Positions 11,364 through 23,379 are shown, numbered from the stretch's first letter. The stretch is 64,000 nt of DNA from Dryas octopetala (GCA_963921425.1 OY992835.1:2480001-2544000), one strand, 5' to 3'. Notes: generated by a model not told the origin, from the letters alone. Made by a program: numbers and translations.

Positions 11364-12727
11364 AACTTGAAAATGAAGGAGAAGGAGAAAAGGGAGGGCC
11401 TTTTATACCCCCATTTTTGGCGCTTTAAATGCCAGATCTTGCCACCTGTATATGTTTAAAACACCCATAAATGAGGTGACCTTTACGTTCCCCCATGCAG
11501 ACACAATCATGACCATTATCCCTTTGCATTTTTCCAAGACACCTTGGCCAATCATATGTCACCATCTGTTTGGATTATTGGGAAGTCAGTTTGGCTTGGA
11601 TCGGACCATATGTTATTTTTCATTCCGGACCGGCACTTTTTCGACTTCCAATCCATCACGGTCTACTCAGATCGGAAGTTGGGGGACTTCTGTTTTTGGA
11701 TAAATCCACATGGATTTAACAACCAATCATGGATCAACACGTGGTTGGTCAGATCCAACTTCAAACTTTGACTTTTCAACGGTCAAATGGGTCAGACTCA
11801 GACCTCCATATCATCATATCAGCTCGGCAACACTTTCATTGTCAGTTCGGATCGGCTCATCTCAACGGATCCTTCAAATTCGATCCGAGCCGATCTTAGG
11901 ATCTTCTAAGAAATTGAGTGTTCATCTTTTCTTGGATATACCAGTTCGGTTCGGCTCGGCGCCAGGTGATCATCTTCTCGGGAAGATCTAGTAACCAACA
12001 GATTGTCGTCGAGTGGCGATTGTCACACTATACGTTGGACCCGTCTGAACCGGTTCATCCATTTCTGATCCAAACATGAATATATTTCATACCTGCTTAT
12101 ACAATCTGTGATCAGCTCGGCTCGAACGCCACCGTCATTCTGGAAGATTGGAGTCAGGACGAACTGCCTTACTCGAATATCTCTGACATGACTCTCTGAC
12201 AGATGGGACATCCCAGCTCATAGCCATGACTATTAGGGCATCCCACTTGATTTTCCATTCTTGCATTGAATGCAACATTAAATGTAAAGGAGATGGGTAG
12301 CTCTGCATGCCACTATTCATGACCGAACGCGTGGCCTCTTCTCAACCATTCACCCTCATGCAGGTAACTTACCCTTCACAACTTCTTTTGCCTATAAAAA
12401 CTCACTTATGTGCACAAAAAGACACACATAACTTTTGCTCACAAAAAGCCTACCAAAATACACATAACCAACTGAGAATAAACCCAGAAGATCTTGCATT
12501 ATTCTTCCATATTCTCCCAAGTTCATCACTTGTTCTTCCTTGTTTTTTAGTCAAACACCTTCAAATACACTTCACTGACTTCATCATCGGAGCGTAATTG
12601 GCTGGTACCACACCGGTCCTTCTCCTTTGATCTTATGTTCTTGCAGGAAGATCTCATCAGCTCCAACCAGTAATCCAGCAAGTCTTGATAATCTCAAATC
12701 AACATCCACCTCATTACCCAACAAGGC
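11364..12727 (+). mobile_element. LTR / 3' region of a Tat-like Gypsy element
   Basis: No coding potential. A probable TATA box (CCTATAAAAAC) lies at about 12,391. About 210 bp downstream is GGTACCACACCGGT at 12,604, which is shared exactly with the LTR of the next element at about 14,087. Promoter-like and R/U5-like features in the same order support an LTR. The start is uncertain. It stops abruptly at about 12,727 where an F-box-associated fragment begins, without a terminal CA or primer-binding site. Confidence 0.5.
12391..12400 (+). promoter_or_regulatory. Putative TATA box of the Tat-like LTR
   Basis: TATAAAAAC in an AT/CA-rich setting, upstream of the conserved ACCACACCGGT block. Its position corresponds to the TATAAAAT at about 13,972 in the next LTR. 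Confidence 0.45.
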
Positions 12728-13629
12728 TTTCAATCAGCCAGATCATCCTCTTTAAGTTGTTGCATCTCTCTTACGGATTTTTGCATCAACAGAACTGGTA
12801 CAATCATCCATGGCCTTAATGCTGAGTATAGGTTCAAGGTTGTGCGAATTATTAGATTTCCCGGTAATAATTCCTTCCAATTCAATGTGGAGATCTTCTC
12901 TTCTAAAACAGGTAACTGGAGAAAGTCAGTTGTATCGTGCCCACCAGAAAATATTAGTTTTGTTTTCTCTTTCAACCGGGCAGGCATTGCTTGCAATGGA
13001 ATGTTGTATTGGCCTGATTATGGTGGCATTATCGGGTTGGATCCAGATGCGTTGGCGGTGCTCGATGACAATATTATTATTAACCCTAATGATCATGATC
13101 ATGATGATATAATGGGTCGTAAATGTCACCGGTTCATTGAATTTGATGAGCCTGTAGACTATAGGATAACAGTTGAGTGCCTAGGTGTTTGCACGCGGGG
13201 TTGTCTGCAGATGTGCCAATTGTATCCCATGCCGGCCACTCTAAGTGGACCTCCAGTCAGTCTATGTGTTTGGCAGTTGAAAGAAGATCATCAGGTCGAT
13301 GGAGATGGAAGCAAGTGGAAATGGTGTTTGATGGACAAGGTTTGCTTAGAACACATGGTTTCGGAAGATGGTTTGATCACCAGATGGGTGTAAATAGGCG
13401 CCACAAGACTTGGGTGCTGGCTTTGGACCCAAATGATGACAATATCTGGTATCTAGATATGGGTGGACAGATTGTCATCTGCAACATTCGAACAAGAACC
13501 TTAAAGATAGCTAGAGAGATGAGTCCATATATGAATGGCTTTTGGCCTTGGATGAGAGTCTTCTCAATTGCGATACCATGGTGGCCGACACCAGTTCCTA
13601 CACTACTACCAGAATGTTCATATGACTAA
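12728..13629 (+). pseudogene. F-box-associated (FBA) domain protein, 5'-truncated
   Basis: An open frame from about 12,730 reads through YRFKVVRIIRFPG, SSKTGNWRKS, FNRAGIACNGMLYW and LDPDALAVLDD. These are hallmarks of the F-box-associated interaction domain of plant F-box proteins, which recruits substrates to SCF ubiquitin ligases. The frame breaks at about 13,390 (a stop after ITRWV) and continues in another frame as HKTWVLALDPND...YLDMGGQIVICNIR up to a stop at 13,627-13,629. The N-terminal F-box is absent. The fragment is squeezed between two Tat-like LTRs. It is either a host gene destroyed by insertions or a fragment carried by a TE. Frameshift and truncation argue against function. 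Confidence 0.65.
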
Positions 13630-13631
13630 TC

Positions 13632-14288
13632 ATCTGGGCATAACGACAAGTCACATAAGGATTAAGATCATGTCGTTTGAGCCTGGGCCCAAAGGATAAG
13701 CCCCTCCTAAGTTCCTGAGCTCCTGGGCTCCGACTTCTTAGGCCCAAAGACTAAGCCCTTCCTGGGCTCCTAGCCCCTGACCTCTTAGGCTCCAGCCCCC
13801 TAGGCTCCGGGCTCCCAGGCTCCGGCCCCATAGGCTCCGGCCTCCTAAGCTCCAGCCTCCTAGTCGACTCATTCGAACCCACGAGACAGGTGACACGTGG
13901 CGCTCCTACAGTGCGAATCATTACAAGGGACACGTGTCATCACCGGATTGGTTGACACTCTTCCAAAAGTATTATAAAATAGGTACTTTCTTGTCACAAA
14001 AGGAGAACTGAATCATTATCATATTATTCACTCACTCTACTCACAGATTCTCTGAATACTGACTTGAGCGTCGGAGGAGCTTCGGCCGGTACCACACCGG
14101 TGCCCTTCCCGCTCACTTTTGTGTACTTGCGCAGGGTGATTGGATATTACTCTTTCTCCACTATTCACTAGTCGGACCCAGCTACCTGTTCCTACCCCAC
14201 TTCGACGTGTCATCCACTCAGTGGTGGGTCAACAGGTCAACGTGGTTTGACTCGACGTTGACTGCTTTACCATTTTTCAGAATCAACA
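13632..14288 (+). mobile_element. 5' LTR of Tat-lineage Gypsy element
   Basis: Ends in CA at 14,288, directly before a primer-binding-site-like stretch. Contains TATAAAAT at about 13,972 and GGTACCACACCGGT at about 14,087. The start is approximate because no 3' LTR is present for comparison. It carries a GC-rich minisatellite in its 5' part. Confidence 0.6.
13690..13862 (+). repeat. Short-unit minisatellite in LTR
   Basis: About ten degenerate units of roughly 15 bp built on TAGGCTCCGGCCCCC / TCCTGGGCTCC. This is GC-rich against an AT-rich background. Confidence 0.7.
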
Positions 14289-14289
14289 G

Positions 14290-14307
14290 TTTGGCGACAT
14301 CTGTGGG
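14290..14307 (+). other. Primer-binding site of the Tat element
   Basis: TTTGGCGACATCTGTGGG lies one base after the LTR terminal CA. It resembles the TTGGCGCCGTCTGTGGG type of PBS region common in plant Gypsy elements, with a few differences. The priming tRNA is not determined. Confidence 0.55.
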
Positions 14308-14385
14308 AAAGTTCAACTTTTCCCCATTTGATTCTTTACCCTCAGTTGAGGTGCACCAAAACCTTCCGATCTTCTGACCCTCGCG

Positions 14386-15691
14386 ATGTCTGACGGAGGT
14401 CCTATTATCGACCAGGTCGACAACACCCCACTGGGTGATAAACGAGGCAAGAAGATTGCCGAACCTGATCAGGAGGCATACATCCAACGGTTGGAAGCTC
14501 AACTCCAACGAACCCAGAAACAGCTCGACCTCCAAAAGGACACGGAAGAACATACCACTCTCCGGAGTGGTGAGAGAAGGAACCCCCCCCCCCGAAGGGA
14601 CCGAAATGTTCCGCGTCAACTGGACACAGAGTAAGGTAGCCGCCCACCCATAGGTTTCCAAAAGAGACTTGTCCACCCGGTCAGCCGGGCCCGATCTGGC
14701 GAGCATCCTACCCGCTCTGAAGAGTTCCATATTTATGGGGACTGCCGCCATCTGCTCGACAACAACCGTTCTTGACGAGAAGAGCAGCGGGCGAACCAGG
14801 GTGAATCCAACCCACGTCCCCAAGACTTTGAGGAGGGCGAGGCTACTCGTCCCAAGCGACGATGGGGATCGAGAAGAGCAGGTCTTTTCGGCTGGGCGCC
14901 GCGTAGGAGATGATGCTTTCACAGGTGAGCAAGTTGCTGACTCCGGTAACAGCGAATCTCTTCCACCAGACCAGCTCCAACAACTCCTCATGGACATCAG
15001 TGAGCACCTAAGGAGAATGGAGGGGGGCAGTCGTGGTGGACACCCATCTTTGGAAACAAGGGAGCTACCTGGACCTTTCACAGCCCGCATCCTGTCCATT
15101 CCCCCGGTTGGCGATGTCCGACCTCCCAAAATCACTCCGTACACAGGGAATGAAGACCCATATGACCACCTCATGAGTTTTCGATCAGCTCTGGAGTCTA
15201 AAGGTGCCGATGACGTTACAAAGTGTCGAATCTTCCCTTCTACTCTCTCTGGCAGTGCAAGGAATTGGTTCTATCAACTTCCTCCCGGCACGGTTGATTG
15301 TTTCAACGAGCTCCGAGAGCTCTTCCTAGGCCAGTATATCATTCAAACCGATAGGATTTACACCACAGATGACCTGACGCGGGTCCGCCAGGGCAGCAGG
15401 GAATCTCTTCAGGAATATATCACCCTATTTCAGCTAGAGCGATCACGGTGTCGCGACTGTGATGAGAAGGTAGCCTTCGCTACTTTCAAGGGTGGTCTCC
15501 TAGAGGGGGACTTCTTGTTTGAAATCAACTGCCGCAATCCGCGCACCTACAAGGAACTCATGCAAGAGGCCATTGCCTATGCTACAGCTGAATTCAAAAC
15601 ATATGGGCAGAAGCCACCTACCATAGATCGTCCAAGTACCGACCAGGCCATCATAGTGCCACCCCAGCCCAAGCCTTACTCGGGTAACTAG
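14386..15691 (+). pseudogene. gag: Tat-lineage gag, frameshifted
   Basis: The ATG at 14,386 opens an 82-codon frame with a short coiled-coil (YIQRLEAQLQRTQKQLDLQ). The frame is lost just after a run of C at about 14,584-14,593 and the next long frame begins at 14,669. That second frame (340 codons) carries the Gag core: PPKITPYTGNEDPYDHL at about residues 151-167, STLSGSARNWFYQLPPGTVDCF next, and the C-terminal helix region with ERSRCRDCDEK. Gag forms the retrotransposon particle and binds RNA. The homopolymer break could be a real mutation or a sequencing slip. The long minus-strand frame opposite this gene is a shadow. Confidence 0.75.
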
Positions 15692-16645
15692 TATGGGGGG
15701 TCCGGGAAAAAGTTCAATAAATTCACCAAGAAACAATTTGGTAATGGTAGAGGCGGAGGACAACGAAGGTAGGAAACTTATCAGACATCCTATGCCTCCA
15801 GGTTCAAAGTCTATACAATTCTCACTGTTACTTATACAGAATTGTATCCCTAGATCAAGGACATACTTCCTAAGCTCCCACCCTGCCCACCACAAACACG
15901 GTACCGAGCTAACAAGAACTTTTTTTGCCTTTACCATGACGACCATAGCCATGACACCGAAGTATGCAGAGCCTTTGAGGAGGCCATAAAAACTTTGGTA
16001 CAAGCAGGAAAGTTGGATGGTTTTGTAGACAAGGAAGCCACTGAGAAGGCCAAGACCGAAGGACAACGATGGGGGCGAGTCAATACCATCTGTGGAGGCC
16101 CAACCCTCGCTGGCAACTCCAACAGGGCTAGGAAAGAATATGCTCGAAGTGCTCAGAAATGCTCCGACGTTATGGCTGTAGACTTCCACCGTGCAAAGAC
16201 TCCTAAGCTCGGGTGGTGGCCCATTTCCTTTGTTGAAGAGAAGGAACGTGATTTAATCTTTCCACACGATGACCCTTTGGTCATTGAGGCCACCATAGCT
16301 AACTTCGACGTGGCTCAGATCCTTGTCGATTGTGGCAGCTCCGTCAACATCCTCTTCGCCTCAGCCTTCACAGCTCTTGGAATTGACCAGGAGAGGCTTG
16401 ACCGGTCGGTCGCTCCTTTATTTAGTTTTTCGGGCAATATGGTCACCCCTCTTGGTGGGATCTACCTTCCCCTCACCCTCAGGAGGTATCCTTCGTCTGC
16501 TACCACGACCACTCAGTTTTTGGTGGTCGACTGCCCCTCAGCTTACAACGTCATCTTGGGACGACCGGCCCTTAATCAACTGAAGGTTATGATCTCCACT
16601 CACTTGCTTTTGATTAAGTTCCCGACCCCATGTGGAACGGGGTAG
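15692..16645 (+). pseudogene. pro: Gag C-terminus (nucleocapsid-like) and aspartic protease of Tat element
   Basis: After stops near 15,770-15,855, a frame contains a degenerate nucleocapsid-like CLYHDDHSHDTEVC knuckle at about 15,927-15,970. It continues through FPHDDPLVIEATIANF into the protease active-site region ILVDCGSSVNILF (about 16,320-16,360; D-C-G-S in place of the usual D-T/S-G) and ends with VILGRPALNQ, the conserved flap-side motif of retroviral-like proteases. The stop at about 16,643 separates it from the RT frame, which overlaps it from 16,630 in another frame. Confidence 0.7.
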
Positions 16646-18512
16646 TCAAAGGCAACCAAGTATCAGCCAGGTCATGCTATACGACTTCCATTAAGAAGAA
16701 GAAAGAGGCCAAGCCCTCTATGGCTGTTTCTGTTTCCCCCACCTGCCCTACCCCGGATCCTCCTGAAGATCCCCGTGATTCGTCTTTCAGAGCTATTGCC
16801 CAACCGGATGACAGTTGTGTGGAAGAAGTTCTCATCTCACCTGCCTATCCGGACCGCAAGGTTCGGGTCGGAACCCAGCTCAGTGTTGGTCTCCGAGAAG
16901 AACTCATCCACTTCCTTCGTGCCAATGCCGAAGTCTTTGCATGGTCCTATGATGACATGCCCGGGATCTCTCCGGAGGTAATCTCCCATAAGACTCCGCA
17001 GCACCGCCCCGTCCGACAAAATCGTAGGCAGTACAAGCCCGAAATCTATGCTGCAATGAAGGACGAAGTCGACAAATTACAGAAAATTGGTTTCATCCGC
17101 GAGGTTTCCTACCCGGATTGGCTGGCCAATATTGTGATGGTCAAAAAGTCAAATGGCAAGTGGCGAATGTGCGTGGACTTCACCGACCTCAACAAGGCCT
17201 GCCCCAAGGACAGTTTTCCTCTTCCACGAATTGACCAACTGGTTGATGCCACATCAGGCCATGCACTCCTTAGTTTCATGGACGCTTACTCCGGCTATAA
17301 CCAAATCTTAATGCACAGTTCCGACCAGGACAATACGGCCTTCATTACTGACAGAGGCCTATATTGTTACAAAGTAATGCCTTTCGGACTCAAAAATGCC
17401 GGAGCCACCTACCAGCGTTTGGTCAACTCCATCTTCTCAGAGTATATCGGCAAGTCCATGGAAGTCTATGTGGACGACATGCTTGTCAAGAGTGTCCGGG
17501 CGGAAGACCACGTCCACAGACTTTCCGAGATGTTTTCAGTGCTCAAGAAGTACCAGATGCGCCTGAACCCTGCCAAGTGCACGTTCGGCGTATTTTCGGG
17601 AAAATTCCTTGGTTTCATGGTGAGCCAAAGGGGGATCGAGGCCAACCCTGAAAAAATCAAAGCATTGATCGATATGCAATCTCCCAGGACTCAGAAGGAA
17701 GTCTAGAGCCTAACAGGCCGGGTCGCCTCCTTGACACGATTCATATCTAAGGCCACCGACCGTTGTGCCCCATTCTTCAAAACCCTCAAGGCTCGGACAA
17801 AATACATTGACTGGACTCCGGAGTGTGAGAAGGCCTTCCAAGACCTTAAAGAGTATATGGGCAAATCACCACTACTCTCTAAACCCGAGCCAAGGGAAGA
17901 GCTACTCCTCTACTTGTCCGTTTCTTTGACAGCCACCAACTCGGTCCTAATTCGACTTGAGGATAGGGTCGAGCACCCGGTGTACTATACCAGTAAGGCC
18001 CTGCAAGATGCTGAGACCAGATATCTAGAGATAGAAAAATTAGCCCTTGCCTTGGTCACATCAGCCCGGCGCCTCCGCCTATACTTCCAGGCTCACCCTA
18101 TTGTGGTTCTCACCAATCAATCGCTCAGGCAAGTCTTGCAGCGACATGAGGTCTCTGGCCGACTTATCAAATGGTCCATTGAGCTGAGCGAATTTGACAT
18201 TTTCTATCGCTCACGGCCCGCAATCAAGGGACAAGCAATTGCAGACTTCATTTCAGAGTCTACATTCCTACCCGAGGCTGAGCCCTCCTCCGCCATTGTG
18301 TCGACCACCGACCCACCAACTTCTTCCACTCCAGCAATCAGGTTAGATCGCCCCATCTGGTCTTTATATGTTGATGGATCTTCTAACCAGCAGGGCAGTG
18401 GAGCCGGACTTGTTTTGATCGCCCCTGACTAGACCACCATCGAGTATGCTCTTCGATTCGGCTTCCAGGCATCCAACAATGAGGCTGAATATGAGGCCCT
18501 CCTTGCCGATCA
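16630..18512 (+). pseudogene. pol: Reverse transcriptase, RNase H and partial second RNase H of Tat element
   Basis: RT domain from about 16,990 to 17,660: KIGFIREVSYPDWLANIVMVKK, WRMCVDFTDLNKACPKDSFPLP, and the catalytic YVDD box at about 17,467. After a TAG at 17,704-17,706 the same frame continues with the first RNase H (TKYIDWTPECEKAF, YYTSKAL, ETRYLEIEKLALALV) and the tether to the second RNase H (IWSLYVDGSSN, about 18,355). A second stop lies at 18,430 and the frame ends with NNEAEYEALLA at about 18,510, where homology is cut off. Reverse transcription functions are inactivated by these stops and no integrase follows. Confidence 0.85.
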
Positions 18513-20071
18513 CCCGGTCATCCCTCCCCTTCTTCAGCGACCCTCCAAAATCTGTCACCGCTTGCCTTACCAGACGATCCTCCTCTGGGACCGGATCAGG
18601 CACATTAGCTGCCCTCTTGCCCTCTCTCCCGTGCTCGGCCACATCCACTCCAGTCTTCCTTTTCCTCCCAGGAGAAGTCACCTTCGGAACAAGGGTGTTG
18701 GTAGACCCACTATGCCTCATACCCCCCGGCACTGGCGCACCTCTACTTGTATTCCCTTGGGACATGCCACCCCCGGCAAGTAACGCCCCCATCATCAGCC
18801 TCCTTTGGGAAGGCGGGGCAGGACCAACCGGTCTACTTGTCTTTTTCGTATTGGCCATCTTCACTGTAAGACAACAAAATCGATGAGCACAAGTTATATC
18901 TTCATCAACCAACACTTCAGGAGGAAAAGCACAGAAAATCACCTGGGGCTCCAAAGCCGTACTTGGCCAACTTCTCAGGAGACAGGAGGTATGCAGTGCT
19001 CAATTTTCTGGCGGGTCGACTAAGCACCCTCCGCACCTCTTCCACACTCTCTTCAGACAATGACAGTCTCTCCCACTCACCTCCTGCAAAAACAAACAAC
19101 CAAAGATTACTATTAGTACAAGCACAACATCAGCTAATAATCCAAGTGTACATAGACCAATGCATCGGCTCAAACAGACAACCTATTATATGGAAATTCG
19201 TCGACACTCTATTAATGGTCATCCTCTCACTCTGGCCGAATTCCCAGGCTCTACTCGCAAAAAACCATTTTTTCTTCCACTCCTTATGGGCGTCTGGGTG
19301 GCCCACCTGTATTTGGCGAGTCGTACCATCGGTGAACTGCCTGTTTGCCAACTGCGAGCAGTACACCCACCCTCGCAAATTGGGGCTCGACTTAATTTCA
19401 AACAAGTTTGAGAATTGAGCCATACTCGGGGCACCATACCCCTCATCTCGGAACAATACATACAACCCAATTCATGTTCTCCAACTATTGGGTGTTAGTT
19501 GCGCTGGCGTAATTCCTAACTTCCTTAACATATATTGGAAGTAGGGATGGAGAGGAAGTTTAAACTCATGGTGAAAACTTTTGGCAAAACACAAAATATG
19601 CCCCTCCGACGGGTCACTCAAGACATCACCCTCTCCCGGGAGGCTCAGACAGATGTAATCGGGAATTTGAAACTCCACTCTCAATTTTTCAAGCTCCTCC
19701 TCTTTCATCCTATTCTCACACAGCCCATCCACGGACCAATACGTTCTAGGTACCCTGTGCCTACCCACATCACCACCACTTGGGGGCGTTTCTCTATCAT
19801 CACTGTCCTCACTACCAGTGTCCTTCCCTTCACTTTCCCTCACCATGGACAGGCTCTCTTGAACAGTTTTGAGCACTTTGCTCACCCCCATATTTCCACA
19901 CCCCATCCGGGGTCGGGGCACACTTGGCCTAGTCGGTGTCCCATCACTTGTAGACGCCTGGTCGGACTCTCCATCATCCATAGAATTGTCCTCCCTTAAT
20001 GAATTGTCTGAGGAAACCATGAAATGTCCGACCCCAGCACACCTGCCCATCCAAGACAACACCATGGACAT
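18513..20071 (-). CDS. Antisense ORF of Tat element (putative gypsy-type transposon / plant mobile-domain-like)
   Basis: Runs opposite to pol. First exon 19,472-20,071: ATG, acidic Ser/Asp-rich N-terminal region, then YWSVDGLCENRMKEEELEK, VEFQIPDYICLSLPGEGD and LPLHPYFQYMLRKLGITPAQ. This is the signature of the 'putative gypsy type transposon' domain (PF04195-like). Further exons follow at about 19,150-19,465 (SNLFEIKSSPNLRGWVYC, KKKWFFASRAWEF), 18,950-19,085 and 18,513-18,880 (basic, Gly/Pro-rich tail). Splice-like gaps separate them. Such antisense genes are known in the 3' regions of Tat/Ogre/Retand elements; their function is not established. The 3' end abuts the deletion junction with pol, so the C-terminus may be altered. 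Confidence 0.6.
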
Positions 20072-20790
20072 ATCAGATCACTACTGGTTTCCCACCCCTT
20101 ATATGTGCTCTTCCACCCCAAAATTTACAACATTCACCCTATCACTTTCCCATGTTCAGCCACCAATCATGCACATGCCAATATTCACAAAATCAATTCA
20201 AGAGGAAGAGCAATAAAAACCCAAGCTTTATCTGTATTCCGCGGCTTCCACAGCTCAGACGGGTTCCGACCCATTTCTCTTGTTTCCTATGTACCTGGCC
20301 AACAACACAACACCCAATAAATTACAAAGTCCAAAAATGAAGGCGTGTGGCCTACTCAGTGCTCGGCAAGGTTCATACCCACCTGCACCTGCCCCTACTC
20401 AAAATTTGCACAATTCACAAATCACAATTCAAAGGTCCGCATCAGGTTGCACAATTACAATTTCTCACAATTCAAAATTTTCTAAGGCAACATCCACAAT
20501 TTAAATGGCTAGGAAGAATAAAAAAAAAAATGCCCACCTCAAGTGCTCGGAACAACCTCAGCCCAAGCCGCTGCTGCCCAAGCCTAACGAGTAGACCCAC
20601 GCACCACCGCGCAGCAGACAGCCCAGCCGCACCTCCATGCAGCCCTCCGCAGCACCACCGCATAGCAGCCCAGCCCAGCAGACCCGCAACCGGTCCGGCC
20701 CGAAACCAGCCCGCGCACCACCTCCGGCCCGAGCCCCATCTGCGCACCCAACCTCCGGCCCGAGCCCAGCCCGACAGCACCCCCGCCCCT
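20072..20790. other. Upstream region of the antisense ORF and GC-rich tail of the Tat element
   Basis: 20,072-20,535 is CA-rich and non-coding and would hold the promoter of the minus-strand ORF. 20,540-20,790 is very GC-rich with Pro/Ala/Gln-biased frames on both strands, typical of low-complexity composition rather than a gene. No 3' LTR is seen. Confidence 0.4.
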
Positions 20791-21364
20791 CTTATTTGTT
20801 ATATTCTATGTTCTCTGAAAGTAGTTGGTTGTTTTATGGATGGAGGAATGTGAAACAAAGCAAAGGAAACAAATTAAAATTGAAATGTTAGACTAACCTC
20901 ATGTAGGACATAATAAAATTTTTGAGTTTTGGCAAATTATCGTTGTCAGGAATTTGTAAAGCCCTTTAATTCTTATGCAGATCACATCTAACATTGGTGT
21001 TAGATTGGTTCCTAATTTCATATATTCATTTTGCTGAAATTAATCTATTAATTCTGTCAATTGCCAGGTTTGTAATGACAACCCCATGACCAAAATTGAT
21101 TATAAATTTCAGCACCTTCTTTTGGTTGTTTTCTTGCAAACAAAATTTACTGTTGTGTGTTCAATAAATTTAACGGCCTGATTAACATAAACACATAGTT
21201 ATCCGGCTTCTCTTTCTTTTCTCTGTGTTCTTTTTCTTTTTATTTGTTTCTTCTCCCATATGTTGCTACAATTTTTAGATTGCTAGAGAAGCTCCAAGAG
21301 CCAAGCAAGCAAGGATATACGAAGATTTGGAATAAAAAAAAAAAAACGCTTATGTTGGTGAAGT
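20791..21364. other. AT-rich host-like sequence with one small exon-like ORF
   Basis: No TE protein similarity. At 21,279-21,335 an open stretch after a TTTTTAG acceptor reads IAREAPRAKQARIYEDLE and then a stop. It may be an exon remnant of a host gene, but I do not recognise it. Confidence 0.25.
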
Positions 21365-23379
21365 ATTTATGTAACAACCCGACCCAAATTTTCACTAGAA
21401 ATTTAAATTTTTATTTAACTATGTTTTTAAGAGGTTTATAAAAGATGTTGGGTTGTATTTTAAAGATTTTGAGATTTATTTGGAAAAAAAAAAAAAAAAT
21501 TGAGTTAAATATTTATTTTTGTTTTAATTTAAGCTTGACCAAAAGTTGACTTTTAAAATAAATGGGTTTTCGACTTTGACTTTGGGTCCGTTAGATAGGT
21601 TTCGATCCCCCGAGTTCATAGACACGTAGCACGCTTCGATCCGAGTTACAGTTTGAAAGATATGGGCGTTTGAAGCGAGGGGAAATTTCGTAAAATGACA
21701 AATTGGGGTTTAAAAATCAGATTTTCTAGACATTTCTCTCTCTCTCTAGAACTTTCTCTCTCTCCTTTATATCTCTCTCTCCCCGCACTCTCTCTCTCTC
21801 TGTCTTCACTCCACCCCCGCACCCTCTCCCCTGCGCGCACCAGCCCCAGCCACCCCCCACTCACCTCGCCGTCGACCACCACTCGCCGACCTGGCCTCTG
21901 GCTCCGGCGAGCTCCCCCCAGACGCCAAACACCCCCCGGCCTCCTCTCTCCCCGAGTTCTCTCTCTCTTCTCTCTCCTCTGCGTGCGGCCAACCCAGCCA
22001 CTTTCGGCGGCTGTTCCATCGACCCCGACCACCGGCGACCTCCCCCGTCGGCCGATCAGCTCAGCCCGACCCTCCTCCAGTCAGCCCAGCTCCCACACGC
22101 GCGAGAACGAGGCCAAAAGAAGCAGAGCCCGCCGCCACTGCTCGCTGGATTCCGGCCAAATCTCAGCCCATTTCATCCCTATTTTTGGTGAGATTTCTTC
22201 CTCTTCCTTTGGGTTTTCATTTTCCTAATTGATGTTGATTAATTTCGAGTATATAGGAATTGGAAATTTCTGGGTTTTGAAGCCATTTCGGGTTGTTCTT
22301 TAATTTTCGGACTAGAGGGCTGTTTTTGTCGTTTTAAAAAAATAAATTCTATTCCTAGGAACCCCAATTGTGGTTTAAGATTGAAGGATTGAGCGGGTTT
22401 GAGGAATTAGGCATTTCTTGGTTGAATTTGGAGTTGGGGCAGCCACTTTAGACGGCTCCTGCAGTGAGTCCGAACCCCCGCTGTCATTCGTAAATAAAGG
22501 ATTAATTGTGGGCAATTGTGGAGTGAGTTATTGATCTTGGTTATGACGTTTTTGGTTGGGCTGAGCCGGAGAGCTTCCGGAGTGTTTATGTAGGAGTTTT
22601 GGGTCTACGAGTGGAGGTTGGGAATCGTCGAGCTAGAATGGGAGTCGGGTGGGACGCTTAGGTTTTATACACACTCTAAACGTTGTTGAGTCGAGACTAA
22701 TCTTATGTTTTATTGTTTTATTTTAGGCGAGACGACCGTGGCTCGTGACAATCCGGCGGAGGATCAAAGCTAGGCTATCACTGTGAGTGGACTTGGTTTC
22801 TTGAACGTTTTTATAAATTCATGGATTTTTTCATGTTTAATATCTTGAGTAATTGATTTCTGAGTAGTGAGTTGGATTTTTGTTTTCCTTAAAAAAATGA
22901 TTTTCAGGAACTTCAAGATTTAAGTCATGATTTTTATAATGATTTTATCCAAATATGATGACTTGTGAATTTGACCTTGATTTTAATTGAATTGTGGGTT
23001 TTAAATGATTTATTTGCCCATTTAATTATTGGAAAACTAAACATGAGATTTTATCTAGTTTGAAAATTTGTAAACGAGATTTCCATGTTGAGTATTGACC
23101 TTGTTAAATTGGGAGTTTTCGTTGTGGAGGATAACTTATTTTGAAGTTGGAATTTATGCAATAAGTTTATGGATTTAAAGTTTCTTGGAAAAGTACAACT
23201 ATTCTATTCTTAGTGGAAAAAGGATTTATTTGGGTTGTGGAAAAATAGTTTTTATACCACCTTTGCAGTACCCTCTAGGTTATCTGATTCAATAGGTCTT
23301 TGGGACCCATCACGGCACACATATAGGCTTTGGGCCGTGTGTCGGGATGCCTCGCCCTTTGGGGGCTGCTCTGCGTGCA

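Larger units (their letters stand above)
13632..20790 (+). mobile_element. Tat-lineage Ty3/Gypsy element, integrase-deleted and lacking a 3' LTR
   Basis: Order on the plus strand: LTR, PBS, gag, protease, reverse transcriptase, RNase H, start of a second (archaeal-type) RNase H, then directly an antisense ORF on the minus strand. The dual RNase H and antisense ORF identify the Tat/Ogre/Retand group. No integrase is present between about 18,512 and the antisense ORF. A GC-rich Pro/Ala-coding-like segment at 20,540-20,790 closes the recognisable part, after which AT-rich host-like sequence resumes. The 3' boundary is approximate. Confidence 0.65.

Noticed and set aside
14218..15174. 318-codon minus-strand ORF opposite gag
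   Set aside because: It is the shadow of the Tat gag frame, with biased Ser/Arg/Gly composition and no domain.
15500..16189. 229-codon minus-strand ORF opposite gag/protease
   Set aside because: Shadow of the sense frame, with no recognisable domain.
20472..20891. Pro/Ala-rich ORFs on both strands
   Set aside because: Low-complexity GC-rich composition explains the open frames; no domain or start context.
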